A program made the translations under genes and the position numbers. Of a DNA stretch of 64,000 bases, positions 1 through 9,575 are shown in pieces. Below the pieces are notes generated by a model that had not been told where the DNA came from, did no database searches, and was given only the letters and a program-made list of their open reading frames with translations. Where the stretch lies: assembly GCF_014204895.1 (NCBI RefSeq), contig NZ_JACHMF010000001.1, positions 3,782,001-3,846,000 of the forward strand, read 5' to 3'. Origin of the DNA: Paractinoplanes abujensis. GTDB taxonomy: Bacteria; Actinomycetota; Actinomycetes; Mycobacteriales; Micromonosporaceae. Every line of letters starts with the position of its first letter. Positions within the stretch are counted from its first letter, which is position 1.

Positions 1-32
1 GGCCGCCCCCTATGTATATCGAAGAATGACGA

Positions 33-1491
33 TCAGTTGAAGGCGGGTCCGGTGCCGGGGCGACAGCGCCGGACCCGCCTTGCGCCTCCGACGCCTCGCG
101 GGCTCCACTGCTGGTTGGCGCCGCCGTGGCAGGCCCACAGATCGATCCTGGTGCCGGCGGCGGTGGCGTTGCCGACGGCGTCGGGACACAGCCCGGCCTG
201 CACACCCGTGACGGTGCCGTTCGCGTTGAGGTTCCACTGCTGGTTGACCTGTCCGCCGCAGTCCCGGACGATGACCGCGGTGCCGTTCGCCGTGCCCTGG
301 CCGGACGCGTCGAGGCACTTGTTGCCGTCCAGGCACCGTTGCCGTCCGGTGGTGTACGTCCACCGCTGGTTGCTGCCGCTGACACAGTTGCCGAGCTGCG
401 CCGCGCTGCCGTTGCCGGTGGCCGCGGCCTCGACGCAGCGGCCCGACCGGGTGCCCACGAGCTGGACGGCCTGCTCGGTCCCGGTGCTCTGCGGCCCGGC
501 CGCGGCCATCACGGCCCGGGCCCGGCCGGCCGGTTGCCACCGCTCACGGTCACGTTGCCCGACACGACGTTGCCCCGGTCGCCGTTCGTAACGTTGGTGC
601 TGCCGTTGGTCGACCAGTTACCGGTGACGGTGAAGTTGCCCATGTTCTCGGCGAGCCCGGGTGGCCGAGAGGGTGTAGATGCAGCCGCCGTCGTTCATCT
701 GCTGCATGACGTCGTGGATGTAGTTGCCGACGATCTGGTTGCCGGACGCGGTGGTGGCCGTGGAACAGCGCGGCTGGTAGTTGTACAACCCCGGTCGGCG
801 TAGTGGTTGCTGCCCCCGGCGTCGTTGGAGCCCCAGCCGGAGCCGATGGACATTCCGGTGTACGGCTGACGGTGATGTTGCGATTGACCATGCGCGAGTC
901 GCCCGGGTGGTGCGCGCCGGCCCGGACGCTGCCCACGATGATGCCACCGGCCACGTTGCGCGCGATCTCCGACCGGTTCACCGTGATGTCGGTGGCACCG
1001 AGCCCGACGCCGCCGCCGTGCGCGTTGGCGTCGTCGCCGATGCCGATCGCGGTCTGCCCCAGATCGGCGAACTGCGAGCCGGTGAAGGTGACGTTGTCGG
1101 CCGCCGAGACCTGCACCGCGGCAGGTGACTGCTGCCAGTGGGGACGGGTCGCCTCGAACTGCGGGCAGCCCTGATGGCACGAGGTGAAGGCGGGCCGGCT
1201 CCCGTTGCCGGTGATGTACGCCCCGGTCTGCTGGTCGGCGTAGCCCTGGCTGCTGTCCGGGCCCAGCCAGCTCGTGCCGGTGGTGATGTCGCTGAACGTG
1301 ATGTGGTGCGCGGGTGTGTCGTAGGTGCCACCCACCTGAACCAGTTGGGCTGTGGACAGCGAGCAGGGCTGGGCCGCGGGGCAACGCGTACCGGATCCGG
1401 ACGGGGCGGCGTAGACGGTCTGATCGGCCGCGAAAACGGGGCCGGTGACGGCCGCGGCGGCGCCGGCGCGTATCCGCCGGGCGTTATTCAC
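33..1491 (-). pseudogene. Decayed secreted right-handed beta-helix protein with C-terminal ricin-type lectin domain
   Basis: Remnant of a secreted polysaccharide-acting or -binding protein. It would start at GTG 1491, overlapping the esterase remnant upstream as GTGA. The N-terminus resembles the exported family opening (YAAPSGSGT, then AAQPCSL) but jumps straight to VGGTYDT, which suggests an internal deletion. Beta-helix sequence (DNVTFTGSQF, GATDITVNRSEIARN) runs to about 860. It then continues in a second frame (GNQIVGNYIHDVMQQMNDGG), a third (NMGNFTVTGNW, NVVSGNVTVSG), and finally the lectin frame, which ends at 33. The lectin part has QRW, QQW and QQW repeats and cysteines typical of RICIN/CBM13 folds. 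At least three frameshifts make a functional product unlikely. Assembly errors are the alternative explanation. It is the last gene of the minus-strand lectin-enzyme operon. Confidence 0.7.
40..81 (-). terminator. Intrinsic terminator of the lectin-enzyme operon
   Basis: A perfect 13-bp stem (40-52 pairing with 69-81) with a 16-nt loop lies at the extreme 3' end of the broken lectin reading frame. The frame now reads through the hairpin before stopping at 33, so the original stop was probably lost by frameshift. No clear T-tract follows, as is common in high-GC actinobacteria. Confidence 0.6.
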
Positions 1492-1697
1492 GCTCTGTTC
1501 CAGCGCTGGCCGGGAGCGGGGGCGCCGCTCTCACAGCCCGCGCAGCTGTCGACCGGCCCCTGCTGGTGCCCGCCGTCGCACCCGCTGATCGGGCCCGGGG
1601 CGGCGACGGCGGCCACCGCCCGGAACACGGCCGGCCGGGCGCACGCCAGGGCGTAGCTCATCGCCCCGCCGTAGCTGAACCGCAGGAAGGCCGTCAT
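1488..1697 (-). pseudogene. Remnant of a secreted PHB-depolymerase/feruloyl-esterase-like hydrolase
   Basis: A 69-codon piece that opens at ATG 1697, overlapping the GH95 stop as ATGA. It contains FSYGGAMSYALACARP, which matches the nucleophile elbow region (G-x-S-x-G, here with the first Gly replaced by Arg: RFSYGG) of LpqC/PHB-depolymerase-type esterases. ISGCDGG follows, then sequence that no longer looks like the family. The signal peptide, the first half of the fold and the Asp/His part of the triad are absent, so it cannot be catalytic. It looks like the middle of an esterase left after deletions on both sides. The beta-helix remnant starts at its stop codon. Family assignment rests on one motif region. 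Confidence 0.55.
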
Positions 1698-4552
1698 GAC
1701 GCCGCCACGAGCTGGAAGCGCTGGTTGGCGCCTGACCCGGGGGTCCACTGGGAGATGCGAGCGCCGTCGGTTGTGGCCGCCTGCCAGACGTCCATGGCCA
1801 TTCCGCTCAGCCGGTTGATCAGCCGGACCACCCCGCTGCCCTGGTCGTCGACCCGCCACTGCTGACTCGTGGCGTTGGCGTCGGCCTGCTGGGTGATGTC
1901 GGCCCCGGTGCCGGTGCCGGCCACCTGGAGCACGAGGCCGCTGTGCCGGGCCCGGATCCGGTAGTAGCCGCTGTCGGCGGGCACGAAGTCGAACTGCTGG
2001 TTGGCCGCGCTGCCGGGTGTCCACTGGATCAGCGGGGCCCCGGCGCCGGTCGAGGCTCCGCTGATGTCGGCCGCCTTCCCGCTGTGCTGGGCCACCAGCC
2101 GGTAGTGGACGCCGGTCTCGACCGGACCTGTGCTCGATCGGACGGCCGACGCCCGGTAGACGCGGCCGGCCTGTCCGGCGAACTCCACCAGGTCGGACTC
2201 GATCCGGGTGGGCTGGACCGCGGTGCCGCCCGTCTCGTCGCGCAGCTCGAAGGTCCCGGCGAAGACCCGGCTGCGGACCCGGACCGTCCCCGCCCGATCG
2301 GGTCGCACGGTGAGCTCGGTGCTCGTGGCGTTCCAGGCGGCGCCGACCGTGTGACCGCCGCGGCCGCGCAACCCGGTGACGCTGCCGGACGGCCAGGCCG
2401 ACGGCAGTGCCGGGAGCACGTGCAGCTCACCGTTGTGGCTCTGCAGCAGCATCTCGGCGATCCCGGAGGTGGCGCCGAAGTTGCCGTCGATCTGGAACGG
2501 CGGGTGCAGGTCGAACATGTTGGGCGCCAGCCGGTCCGTCCGCACGAGGTCGCGCAGGAGTTTGTGGGCCCGTCCGCCGTCCTCCAGCCGCGCCCAGAAG
2601 TTGATCTTCCAGGCGAGCGACCAGCCGGTCCCGTCGTCACCTCGCAGTTCCAGGGTCTGGCGCGCGGCCTGGTGCAGCTGCGGGGTGCCGCGCCGGGTGA
2701 TCTGGTTGCTCGGATGCAGGCCGTACAGGTGGGAGACATGGCGATGGTTGCGCTCGGTCTCCACCCAGTCGGCCAGCCACTCCTGGATGTTGCCGCGCGA
2801 GCCGACCCGCATCGGGGCCAGCCGGTCGCGGGCGGCCAGGACCTGCGTACGGAAGCCCGGATCCACCCCGAGCACCTCCGCGGCCCGGGCGACGCCGTTG
2901 AACAGGTCCCGCAGGATCTGGTTGTCCATGGTCGGCCCGGCGCACACGCTGGCGTTCGCGTGGTGCGGCAGCTCCGGGGAGTTGGACGGGTTGGTGACCA
3001 GGTAGCCGAGCGACGGGTGGGTGACCAGCGAGTCGAGGAAGAACTGGGCGGCCCCCTTCATCGCGGCGTAGTTGGTGCGCAGGAACTCCACGTCCCCGGT
3101 GAACAGGTAGTGCTCCCAGATCAGCGTGGCCAGCCAGGCCCCGCCGGTCTGCCACATGCCCCACAGCGCGCCGTCGACGACCGAGGACCCGCGCCAGGCG
3201 TCGGTGTTGTGGTGCGTCACCCAGCCGCCCGCGCCGTACTGGACGCTCGCGGTGCGGGCCCCGGTCACCGCCAGGTCCTTGATCAGATCGAACACCGGTA
3301 GGTGGCATTCGGCGAGGTTCGTGGTGCACGCCGGCCAGTAGTTCATCGGCAGGTTCGCGTTGATGGTGTATTTGGAGTCCCAGGAGGGGGCCATCTCCTG
3401 GTTCCACAGGCCCTGCAGGTTGGCCGGCTGGGTGCCCGGCCGGGACGAGGCGATCAGCAGGTATCGGCCGTACTGGAAGAGCAGGGCGGCGAACTGCGGG
3501 TCGTTCTGCGAGGCGTGCTGCGCGATGCGGACGTCGGTCATCTGGTCGGCCGCCGCCGTGCGCCCCAGGTCGATCGTCACCCGGTTGAACAGCGCCTGGT
3601 GGTCGGCCACGTGGCGGGCCCGCAGCTGGTCGAAGTCCACCGTCCGGGCCGCGGTCAGGTGCCGCCGCGCGATGCCTTGGTAGTCACCGTTGACCGTACG
3701 GTAGTTGACGTAGCTGGAGCCGATGGACACCAGCACGGTCACGCTCGTGGCCCCGCTGACCCGCAGGGTGCCGCCCGAGCTGCTGACGGTGCCCCCGGTG
3801 ACGCTCGCGCCGGCCAGGGCGAGGAACCGGACCGACCCCGCTTTGCCCTCCATGGAACCGGAGATGCCGTCGAGGCCGATCGTCGCCGAGTCGGGGCTGG
3901 ACACGGTCGTCTGCTGCGGGCTGTCGAACGTCGCGGTGAACGTGACGGCGCCGGCCCGGTCGGCCGTCAGCCGCACGGCCACCACCTGATCGGGTGCGCT
4001 CGCGAACACCTCCCGCTGAAAGCGAACCCCGTTGAGCACGTACGAGGTGGTCACCGTGGCCGTCGTCAGGTCGAGCGTCCGCGTGTACTGCGACGCGCCA
4101 CTGGCGCTGCCGAAGGCCAGCCGCAGGTTGCCCACCGGCTGATAGGCCAGCTGCCCGGCGGGGTTGCCGAGCATCGTCTGGTTGATCAGATCCTGGGCCG
4201 GGATCCACTGGTCGGCGAAGACGCGGCGCCGGATCTCGGCCAGGTTGGCCGCACCCTGAGTGTTGGCCGAGTCGTACGGGCCGCCGGCCCACACGGTGTC
4301 CTCATTGAGTTGCAGCCGTTCGGTGTCGGCGTTGCCGAACACCATGGCGCCGAGGCGTCCGTTGCCGACGGGCAGGGCCCGCAGCCAGTCCGTTCCGGCG
4401 CCCTCGTCGTAGCGCAGCGCCAGATCCCCGGCCGCCGCCGTCACCGCTGCCCCGCCGGGCCGCGCGGCCGCGGCCCACCCCGTCGGCAGCATGGTGGCCC
4501 CGGCCCCGGCCATACCCGCCGCGAGCAGCTTCCTGCGTGTCACGTCGGTCAT
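1694..4552 (-). CDS. Secreted GH95 alpha-L-fucosidase with C-terminal ricin-type lectin domain
   Basis: Predicted to hydrolyse terminal alpha-L-fucose (GH95; alpha-1,2-fucosidases and related galactosidases are known) from plant or animal glycans outside the cell. 952 aa. A twin-arginine-like signal (TRRKLLAAG) occupies residues 1-35. The N-terminal beta domain carries VGNGRLGAMVFG and LQLNEDTVWAGGP. The (alpha/alpha)6 barrel carries NLQGLWNQ near residue 377 and FQIDGNFGATSGI near 687, the segments that hold the family's catalytic Asn and Asp residues. A RICIN/CBM13 domain spans about 813-952 (NQQFDF, SQQWRV, NQRFQL). The start ATG 4552 overlaps the upstream stop as ATGA, so translation is probably coupled. 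The Tat signal suggests folding before export. Confidence 0.92.
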   Translation of the reverse strand: MTDVTRRKLLAAGMAGAGATMLPTGWAAAARPGGAAVTAAAGDLALRYDEGAGTDWLRALPVGNGRLGAMVFGNADTERLQLNEDTVWAGGPYDSANTQGAANLAEIRRRVFADQWIPAQDLINQTMLGNPAGQLAYQPVGNLRLAFGSASGASQYTRTLDLTTATVTTSYVLNGVRFQREVFASAPDQVVAVRLTADRAGAVTFTATFDSPQQTTVSSPDSATIGLDGISGSMEGKAGSVRFLALAGASVTGGTVSSSGGTLRVSGATSVTVLVSIGSSYVNYRTVNGDYQGIARRHLTAARTVDFDQLRARHVADHQALFNRVTIDLGRTAAADQMTDVRIAQHASQNDPQFAALLFQYGRYLLIASSRPGTQPANLQGLWNQEMAPSWDSKYTINANLPMNYWPACTTNLAECHLPVFDLIKDLAVTGARTASVQYGAGGWVTHHNTDAWRGSSVVDGALWGMWQTGGAWLATLIWEHYLFTGDVEFLRTNYAAMKGAAQFFLDSLVTHPSLGYLVTNPSNSPELPHHANASVCAGPTMDNQILRDLFNGVARAAEVLGVDPGFRTQVLAARDRLAPMRVGSRGNIQEWLADWVETERNHRHVSHLYGLHPSNQITRRGTPQLHQAARQTLELRGDDGTGWSLAWKINFWARLEDGGRAHKLLRDLVRTDRLAPNMFDLHPPFQIDGNFGATSGIAEMLLQSHNGELHVLPALPSAWPSGSVTGLRGRGGHTVGAAWNATSTELTVRPDRAGTVRVRSRVFAGTFELRDETGGTAVQPTRIESDLVEFAGQAGRVYRASAVRSSTGPVETGVHYRLVAQHSGKAADISGASTGAGAPLIQWTPGSAANQQFDFVPADSGYYRIRARHSGLVLQVAGTGTGADITQQADANATSQQWRVDDQGSGVVRLINRLSGMAMDVWQAATTDGARISQWTPGSGANQRFQLVAAS

Positions 4553-6222
4553 GGCAGAACCCACCTCTGGTTGGCGGCGCCGTGGCAGCCCCAGATGATC
4601 AGTTGGGTGCCGTCCGCGGTGCTGGCGCCGTTGGCGTCCAGGCATCGACCCGAGGCGACATTGACCAGGGATCCGTTGGCCCCGGCGGTCCAGTTCTGCC
4701 CGGCCGCGCCGGTGCAGGACGACAACTGGACCAGGCCACCGTTCGCGGTGCTGCCGCCGGCCACGCCCATGCACTTGCCGAGCGCGCGCAGGGTGCTCCC
4801 GTTGACCGTCCACTGCTGGTTGGTGCCGCTGGTGCAGCTCCACAGCTGGATCTTGGTGCCGTCGGCCGAGCTGTTCCCGGCCACGTCGACGCACTTGCCG
4901 GTGGAGCTGGTGATCCGGCCGGTCCGGGGTGTCGTACCGCCCAGCTCCTTGATCCGCACGTTGCGGAAGGAGGCGGTGCCGTTGTTCTGCAGCCCGAGGT
5001 AGCCGGAGGTGAGCGAGCGCGCCGGGTCGGTGTTGGTGAAGTCGTTGACCCGTACGCCGTTCAGGAAGACCTGCAGCCTCTCCCCCTCGACCAGCAGCTC
5101 GTAGGTGTTCCACTCCCCCGGCGGGTTCAGTGCGGCGTCGCGGGCAGTGGTGTCGGCCGGTTGGAACCCGGACACCGCCCCGGTACCGCCGGCGCCGATC
5201 TGCACCTCGTGTCCGCCGGCGGCCGCCGCGTTCGGGTCGCTGCCGGCCGGGAACCCGATCAGCACCCCGGAGTCGTCGTTGCCCGGCGTCATCCAGTCGA
5301 GCTTGAGCGAGTACGAGCGGAATTCTTTGGCGTTGTACCAGAGCAGTCCCGGCCCCCCGGTGGAGGTCAGCGTGGCGTTGCTGTTGCCGAACGAGCCCGG
5401 TCCGGCCTGCGACCAGCCGGTGGTGGAGCCGTTGTAGAGGGTGGTGTAGCCGGTCTCGGGGCGGCAGTCGGCCTTCGTACGGTTGGCCGCGTACCGGATG
5501 CCGCCGAGGATCAGCGCCCGGAAGCCGGACTCGGTGTAGGAGGACTGGGTGTGACCGGCGCCGGTGTAGAACGAGCGCCCGCCCTGGTAGGTCTTGCACC
5601 AGGTGTGCGGGTGGTCGCCACCCATGCTGCCGCCGGAGTAACTCGACTCGTCCAGGGTGGACAGCACCCGGGCCGACGATCGGGGGTTGCTGCGGAAGTT
5701 GTACCACTCGTCGGTGCGGGTCGCGGCCGGAGCCAGCCCGGCCGTGGCGGCGTGCGCCCGGTTCTCGGTCCGTACGGTCGCCGCCTGGATCGCCGGGTGC
5801 GAGGCGAAGTACGCCCCGACCAGCTCGCCGTAGAACGGCCAGTCGTATTCGGTGTCCGAGGCCGCGTGCACACCCACGTAGCCGCCGCCGGCCCGGATGT
5901 AGTTCTCGAAGGCGGTCTGCTGGGTGGAGTTGAGCACGTCGCCGGTGGTGTTGAGGAAGACGACGGCCTCGAACTGGGCCAGGTTGGTCGCGGTGAACCG
6001 GCCGGCGTCCTCGGTCGCGGTCACCGTGAAGCTGTTGGCCGCCCCGAGGTCCCGGATCAGCTGGATACCGGCCGGGATGGCGTCGTGCCGGAAGCCGGCC
6101 GTCTTGGAGAAGACCAACACGTCGTACGGCGCGTCGGCCGCACTGGCCGGGGTGCCGCCGGTGCCGGCCATGGCCAGCAGCGCCGCTGCGGCCGTGGCGA
6201 GAACGCGGGTGAGGGGGCGCAT
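4549..6222 (-). CDS. Secreted ThuA-like / DUF1080 (3-keto-disaccharide hydrolase-like) protein with lectin tail
   Basis: 557 aa. Sec signal peptide at about 1-28. ThuA-like domain at about 30-240 (YDVLVFSKTAGFRHD, GGYVGVHAASDTEYDW, PHTWCKTYQGGRSFYTGAGHT). DUF1080 domain at about 245-425 (TLYNGSTTGWSQ, DDSGVLIGF, GHEVQI, GEWNTYELLVEG). RICIN domain at about 430-557 with NQQW, GQNW and NQRW repeats. DUF1080 proteins include hydrolases of 3-keto-glycosides, so it may cleave sugars oxidised by the dehydrogenase encoded just upstream. This link is inferred. ATG 6222 was chosen because GAGAGGA lies about 9 bases upstream. An earlier ATG at 6240 overlaps the upstream stop as ATGA and would add six residues (MRGIPV). 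Confidence 0.88.
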   Translation of the reverse strand: MRPLTRVLATAAAALLAMAGTGGTPASAADAPYDVLVFSKTAGFRHDAIPAGIQLIRDLGAANSFTVTATEDAGRFTATNLAQFEAVVFLNTTGDVLNSTQQTAFENYIRAGGGYVGVHAASDTEYDWPFYGELVGAYFASHPAIQAATVRTENRAHAATAGLAPAATRTDEWYNFRSNPRSSARVLSTLDESSYSGGSMGGDHPHTWCKTYQGGRSFYTGAGHTQSSYTESGFRALILGGIRYAANRTKADCRPETGYTTLYNGSTTGWSQAGPGSFGNSNATLTSTGGPGLLWYNAKEFRSYSLKLDWMTPGNDDSGVLIGFPAGSDPNAAAAGGHEVQIGAGGTGAVSGFQPADTTARDAALNPPGEWNTYELLVEGERLQVFLNGVRVNDFTNTDPARSLTSGYLGLQNNGTASFRNVRIKELGGTTPRTGRITSSTGKCVDVAGNSSADGTKIQLWSCTSGTNQQWTVNGSTLRALGKCMGVAGGSTANGGLVQLSSCTGAAGQNWTAGANGSLVNVASGRCLDANGASTADGTQLIIWGCHGAANQRWVLP

Positions 6223-6236
6223 GACGGGGATTCCTC

Positions 6237-9068
6237 TCATGGCAGGGTCCAGCGCTGGTTGGTGCCGCCGTGGCAGGTCCAGATGATCAGCTGGGTGCCG
6301 TTGGCGGTGCTGCCGCCGTTGGCGTCGAGACACTTGTTCGACGAGCCGTTGACCAGGGTTCCGTTGGTGCCCGCGGTCCAGTTCTGCGCGGCCGAGCCGG
6401 TGCAGGCCGACAGCTGCACCGCGCTGCCGTCCGCCGTGGCGCCACCGGCCACGCCCATGCACTTGCCCAGGGACCGCCAGGTGCTGCCGGTGCGGGTCCA
6501 CTGCTGGTTGGCGCCGGTGCCGCACGTCCACAGCTGGATCTTGGTGCCGTCGGCGGTGCCGGAGGCGTTGACGTCGACGCACGAGCCGCTCGCCCCGACG
6601 ATCCGGCCCGTGCCACCGCTGCCCGGGGCGCCGCCGAAGGTGAAGGCGTCGACGTCGAACAGCGTCCCGGAGCCGCCGGAGAAGGTCAGGTACAGGGTGG
6701 TCGGGCCGGAGGGCACGTTGGACAGGGTCGTCGAGACGTCGGTGAAGGTCTCGTAGCTGCCGGTGACCGGCACGGTGACGGTTCCGAGCACGGTGCCGGT
6801 GGCCGATCCGGCACGCACCGAGATCGTGCCGCCGGCTCCGCCGGACGAGACCCGGGCCGTGAACCGCGTCTCGCCCGCGAGCGAGTACCGCTGGAACGCG
6901 ATCCAGTCACCGTTCTGGATGTCGCCGACGGTCTGCCCGCCCTCGGCTGTCGTCTTGCTGTAGAGCGCGGTGCCGGACTGGCTGTTGCGGTGCTCGGCCT
7001 GCCGGTGCCGGGGCTGCAGGATCTTCTGGGCCCGGGTGGTCAGCGCGGGCTGGCCGTTGGCGCCCCGGTCGGTGTATTCGGCGTCGAGCACCGCGAACAG
7101 GTTGGCCGCCGTGTCGTGCTCGCCGTCCACCGGGATCTGCAGTGTGCCCGTGCATCCGGTGCTCGAGCTGATCGGGTGCGCGTGGTCGTCGTGGCCGAGC
7201 AGGTAGCTCAGTTTGACCCGGCTGCAGTCGATGGTGCCGTCCTCGGGGTCGGACACCGTGATCGTGTACGGCACGCTGTCGCCGAAGCTGAACAGCCCCC
7301 CGTCGACCGGTGTGTTCAGCACGACCGTGGGTGCGGTGTTGCCGACGGTGACCGTCATGGAGGCGCTGGCGGTGAGGCCGGCGGGATCGGTCACGGTCAG
7401 GCTCACGGTGCGCTCGCCGGCTGTGGTGTAGGTGTGGGTGGGGTTGGCCGCCGCCGAGGTGCCGCCGTCGCCGAAATTCCAGGCGTAGGTCAGCGCGCCG
7501 CCCTCGGGGTCCGACGAGCCGTTCGAGGAGAAGGCGACGGTCAGCGGAGCCGCTCCGGACGAGGGGTTGGCCGCGACGCGGGCGATCGGCGCCTGGTTGG
7601 TGTTGCCGGCCCCCCGGTACTCGATGCGGTACAGGGCGGAACTGGCGTCGCCGTTGCCCCAGCCGGTGCCGTAGTCGAGCACGTACAGGGCGCCGTCGGG
7701 CCCGAAGGCGCTGTCCATGACCTGCGTGCCGCGCCACGGGAACTCGCTGATCTGCCCGGCCGATCCGTCGGCGTTGACGTCGATGCTCTTGATCCAGCGC
7801 CGGCCGAACTCCATCGCGAAGAAGTGCCCGTCCAGCAGGGGCGGGAACTTGACCGTGGACGGGTTGGCCGCGTCGTACCGGTAGACCGCGCCGCCCATGG
7901 GCGACTCCGACCCGCAGCCGAAGGCGGCCAGCGAGCAGTTGTCGTACTTGATCCAGGCGGGCCGTGCGGCCGGCAGGCTGGTCAGGCCGGTGTTGCGCGG
8001 TGAGTTGTTCACCGGGGCGGCGCAGTTGAACCGGTTCCCCGAGGGCCCGGACGGGAACGTGTAGTCCACATAGGTCTCGTTCGTCGTGTTGGAGCCGGTG
8101 CAGTAGGGCCAGCCGTAGTTGCCGGCCGAGGTGATGCGGTTGAACTCGACCTGGCCCGCCGGGCCGCGCGTCGAACTGGTCGTGCCGGCGTCGGGTCCGT
8201 AGTCGCCGACGTACAGCGCGCCGGTCGCCTTGTCGACGCCGATGCGGAACGGGTTGCGCAGGCCCATGGCGTAGATCTCGGGCCGGGTGCCGGCGGTGCC
8301 GGGCGGGAACAGATTGCCCGACGGGATCGAGTACGTCCCGTTCGCGTTCACCTTGATCCGGAGCACCTTGCCGCGCAGGTCGTTGGTGTTGCCCGCGGTG
8401 CGCTGGGCGTCGTAGACCGGATTGCGGTTGCTGCGCTCGTCGATGGGCGTGTAGCCGCTCGAGTCGAACGGGTTCGAGTCGTCGCCGGTGGACAGGTAGA
8501 GGTTGCCGGCCGCGTCGAAGTCGATGTCACCGCCGACGTGGCAGCACATGCCCCGGTTGGTCGCGACCTCCAGGACGGTCACCTGGCTGCCGGTGTTGAG
8601 CGTGTAGTCGGCGTTGAGGGTGAATCGGGACAGCCGGTTGACCCCGTTCCAGACCGAGAAGTCCGTGCCGGTGGCCGGCGCGTCACCGCTGGGTGTGTTC
8701 AACGGGGGCGCGTAGAAGAGATAGATGAACCGGTTGCTCGCGAAGCCGGGATCCACCCCTACGCCCTGCAGGCCCTCCTCGTCGTGCGTGTAGACCGGCA
8801 GAGTGCCGATCACCGAGGTGACCCCGGCCGCGGTGGTGCGGCGCAGGACGCCGTTGCGAGCCGTGTGCAGCACCGAGCGGTCGGGCAGCACCGCCATCGA
8901 CATCGGCTCGCCCAGTTCGCCCACGCCGCGCGCCAGTTCGACCTGCTGATAGTCGGACGCGTTGACCGGATGGGCGGAGGCCGGGGAGGCCGGGCCGGTC
9001 ACGGCTGACACCAGCCCGGCGGCCGCCAGGACCGCGGTGGCGACCACCGCCAGAGCTCGTTTTCTCAT
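6237..9068 (-). CDS. Secreted GSDH-type (PQQ-like) sugar dehydrogenase with PKD, CBM6-like and ricin-lectin modules
   Basis: 943 aa, first gene of the operon. Signal peptide at about 1-32. Six-bladed propeller of the glucose/sorbosone dehydrogenase family at about 40-470 (HDEEGLQGVGVDPGF, GDIDFDAAGNLYLSTGDD, DLRGKVLRIKVN, GLRNPFRIGVDKATG, YGWPYC). PKD domain at about 490-575 (SSDPEGGALTYAWNFGDG). A linker follows, then a CBM6-like beta-sandwich at about 690-810. RICIN domain at about 815-943. Such propellers oxidise sugars, usually with PQQ, but many actinobacterial members are uncharacterised, so cofactor and substrate are uncertain. Three sugar-binding module types suggest tight attachment to an insoluble polysaccharide. 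GAGGTGA precedes ATG 9068. Confidence 0.9.
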   Translation of the reverse strand: MRKRALAVVATAVLAAAGLVSAVTGPASPASAHPVNASDYQQVELARGVGELGEPMSMAVLPDRSVLHTARNGVLRRTTAAGVTSVIGTLPVYTHDEEGLQGVGVDPGFASNRFIYLFYAPPLNTPSGDAPATGTDFSVWNGVNRLSRFTLNADYTLNTGSQVTVLEVATNRGMCCHVGGDIDFDAAGNLYLSTGDDSNPFDSSGYTPIDERSNRNPVYDAQRTAGNTNDLRGKVLRIKVNANGTYSIPSGNLFPPGTAGTRPEIYAMGLRNPFRIGVDKATGALYVGDYGPDAGTTSSTRGPAGQVEFNRITSAGNYGWPYCTGSNTTNETYVDYTFPSGPSGNRFNCAAPVNNSPRNTGLTSLPAARPAWIKYDNCSLAAFGCGSESPMGGAVYRYDAANPSTVKFPPLLDGHFFAMEFGRRWIKSIDVNADGSAGQISEFPWRGTQVMDSAFGPDGALYVLDYGTGWGNGDASSALYRIEYRGAGNTNQAPIARVAANPSSGAAPLTVAFSSNGSSDPEGGALTYAWNFGDGGTSAAANPTHTYTTAGERTVSLTVTDPAGLTASASMTVTVGNTAPTVVLNTPVDGGLFSFGDSVPYTITVSDPEDGTIDCSRVKLSYLLGHDDHAHPISSSTGCTGTLQIPVDGEHDTAANLFAVLDAEYTDRGANGQPALTTRAQKILQPRHRQAEHRNSQSGTALYSKTTAEGGQTVGDIQNGDWIAFQRYSLAGETRFTARVSSGGAGGTISVRAGSATGTVLGTVTVPVTGSYETFTDVSTTLSNVPSGPTTLYLTFSGGSGTLFDVDAFTFGGAPGSGGTGRIVGASGSCVDVNASGTADGTKIQLWTCGTGANQQWTRTGSTWRSLGKCMGVAGGATADGSAVQLSACTGSAAQNWTAGTNGTLVNGSSNKCLDANGGSTANGTQLIIWTCHGGTNQRWTLP

Positions 9069-9535
9069 GGATTAATCACCTCGTCGGCTTCGCATTCGAT
9101 AAATGGCGTCCGCGCTTGGGGCAGACCGCCCGACAATGAGCTGAAAAGCCACTGGCTCATGCCGGCGGGACACGATGCATTCCAACGCATCCGGCACCGG
9201 AGCAGCGAGGAGCCACATGTGGAGTGAGCGTTAACAACCGGCCGCCCAAGGGGCTACAAGCCTGCCGGGCAGCAGATGTGGGGGGGGATTCGTATGACGT
9301 CACACGCTAAGCGGAAGATAGAAAGCAGTCAATAGTTGATGCATCGTTCACATAGCTGCAACAAGGTCAAGTTCATTTGCGCCCGACCGCGATTCGACGG
9401 CGCGCCCGGCGTAACACTTTCCGGCCGGGAAAAATCGCGCCCTGCGAACAATCCGCACACTTTTCAGTCTCAGCCGGGCCACCGTCGCAACACCGGTCCA
9501 TGATCACGCTGCGCTACGGAGCGGTGCCGGAACTC
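9069..9535. other. Divergent intergenic region, 5' half
   Basis: No gene is supported here. It separates the lectin-enzyme operon from the xylanase. It holds an 8-bp palindrome TGACGTCA (9295-9302), an interrupted repeat GATGC/GCATC (9174-9178 and 9187-9191), and a relatively AT-rich stretch around 9300-9380 that may contain the minus-strand promoter. I could not identify a convincing -35/-10 pair for that operon. Confidence 0.5.
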
Positions 9536-9565
9536 TTGACCGGCCGGAGCGGCAGCGCATAGATT
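9536..9565 (+). promoter_or_regulatory. Sigma-70-like promoter of the xylanase gene
   Basis: TTGACC (9536-9541) and TAGATT (9560-9565) are separated by 18 bp. Transcription would start near 9572, just before the repeat operator at 9576-9604, leaving a leader of about 65 nt before the GTG at 9638. Sequence inference only. Confidence 0.6.
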
Positions 9566-9575
9566 CCTGTCGTTA

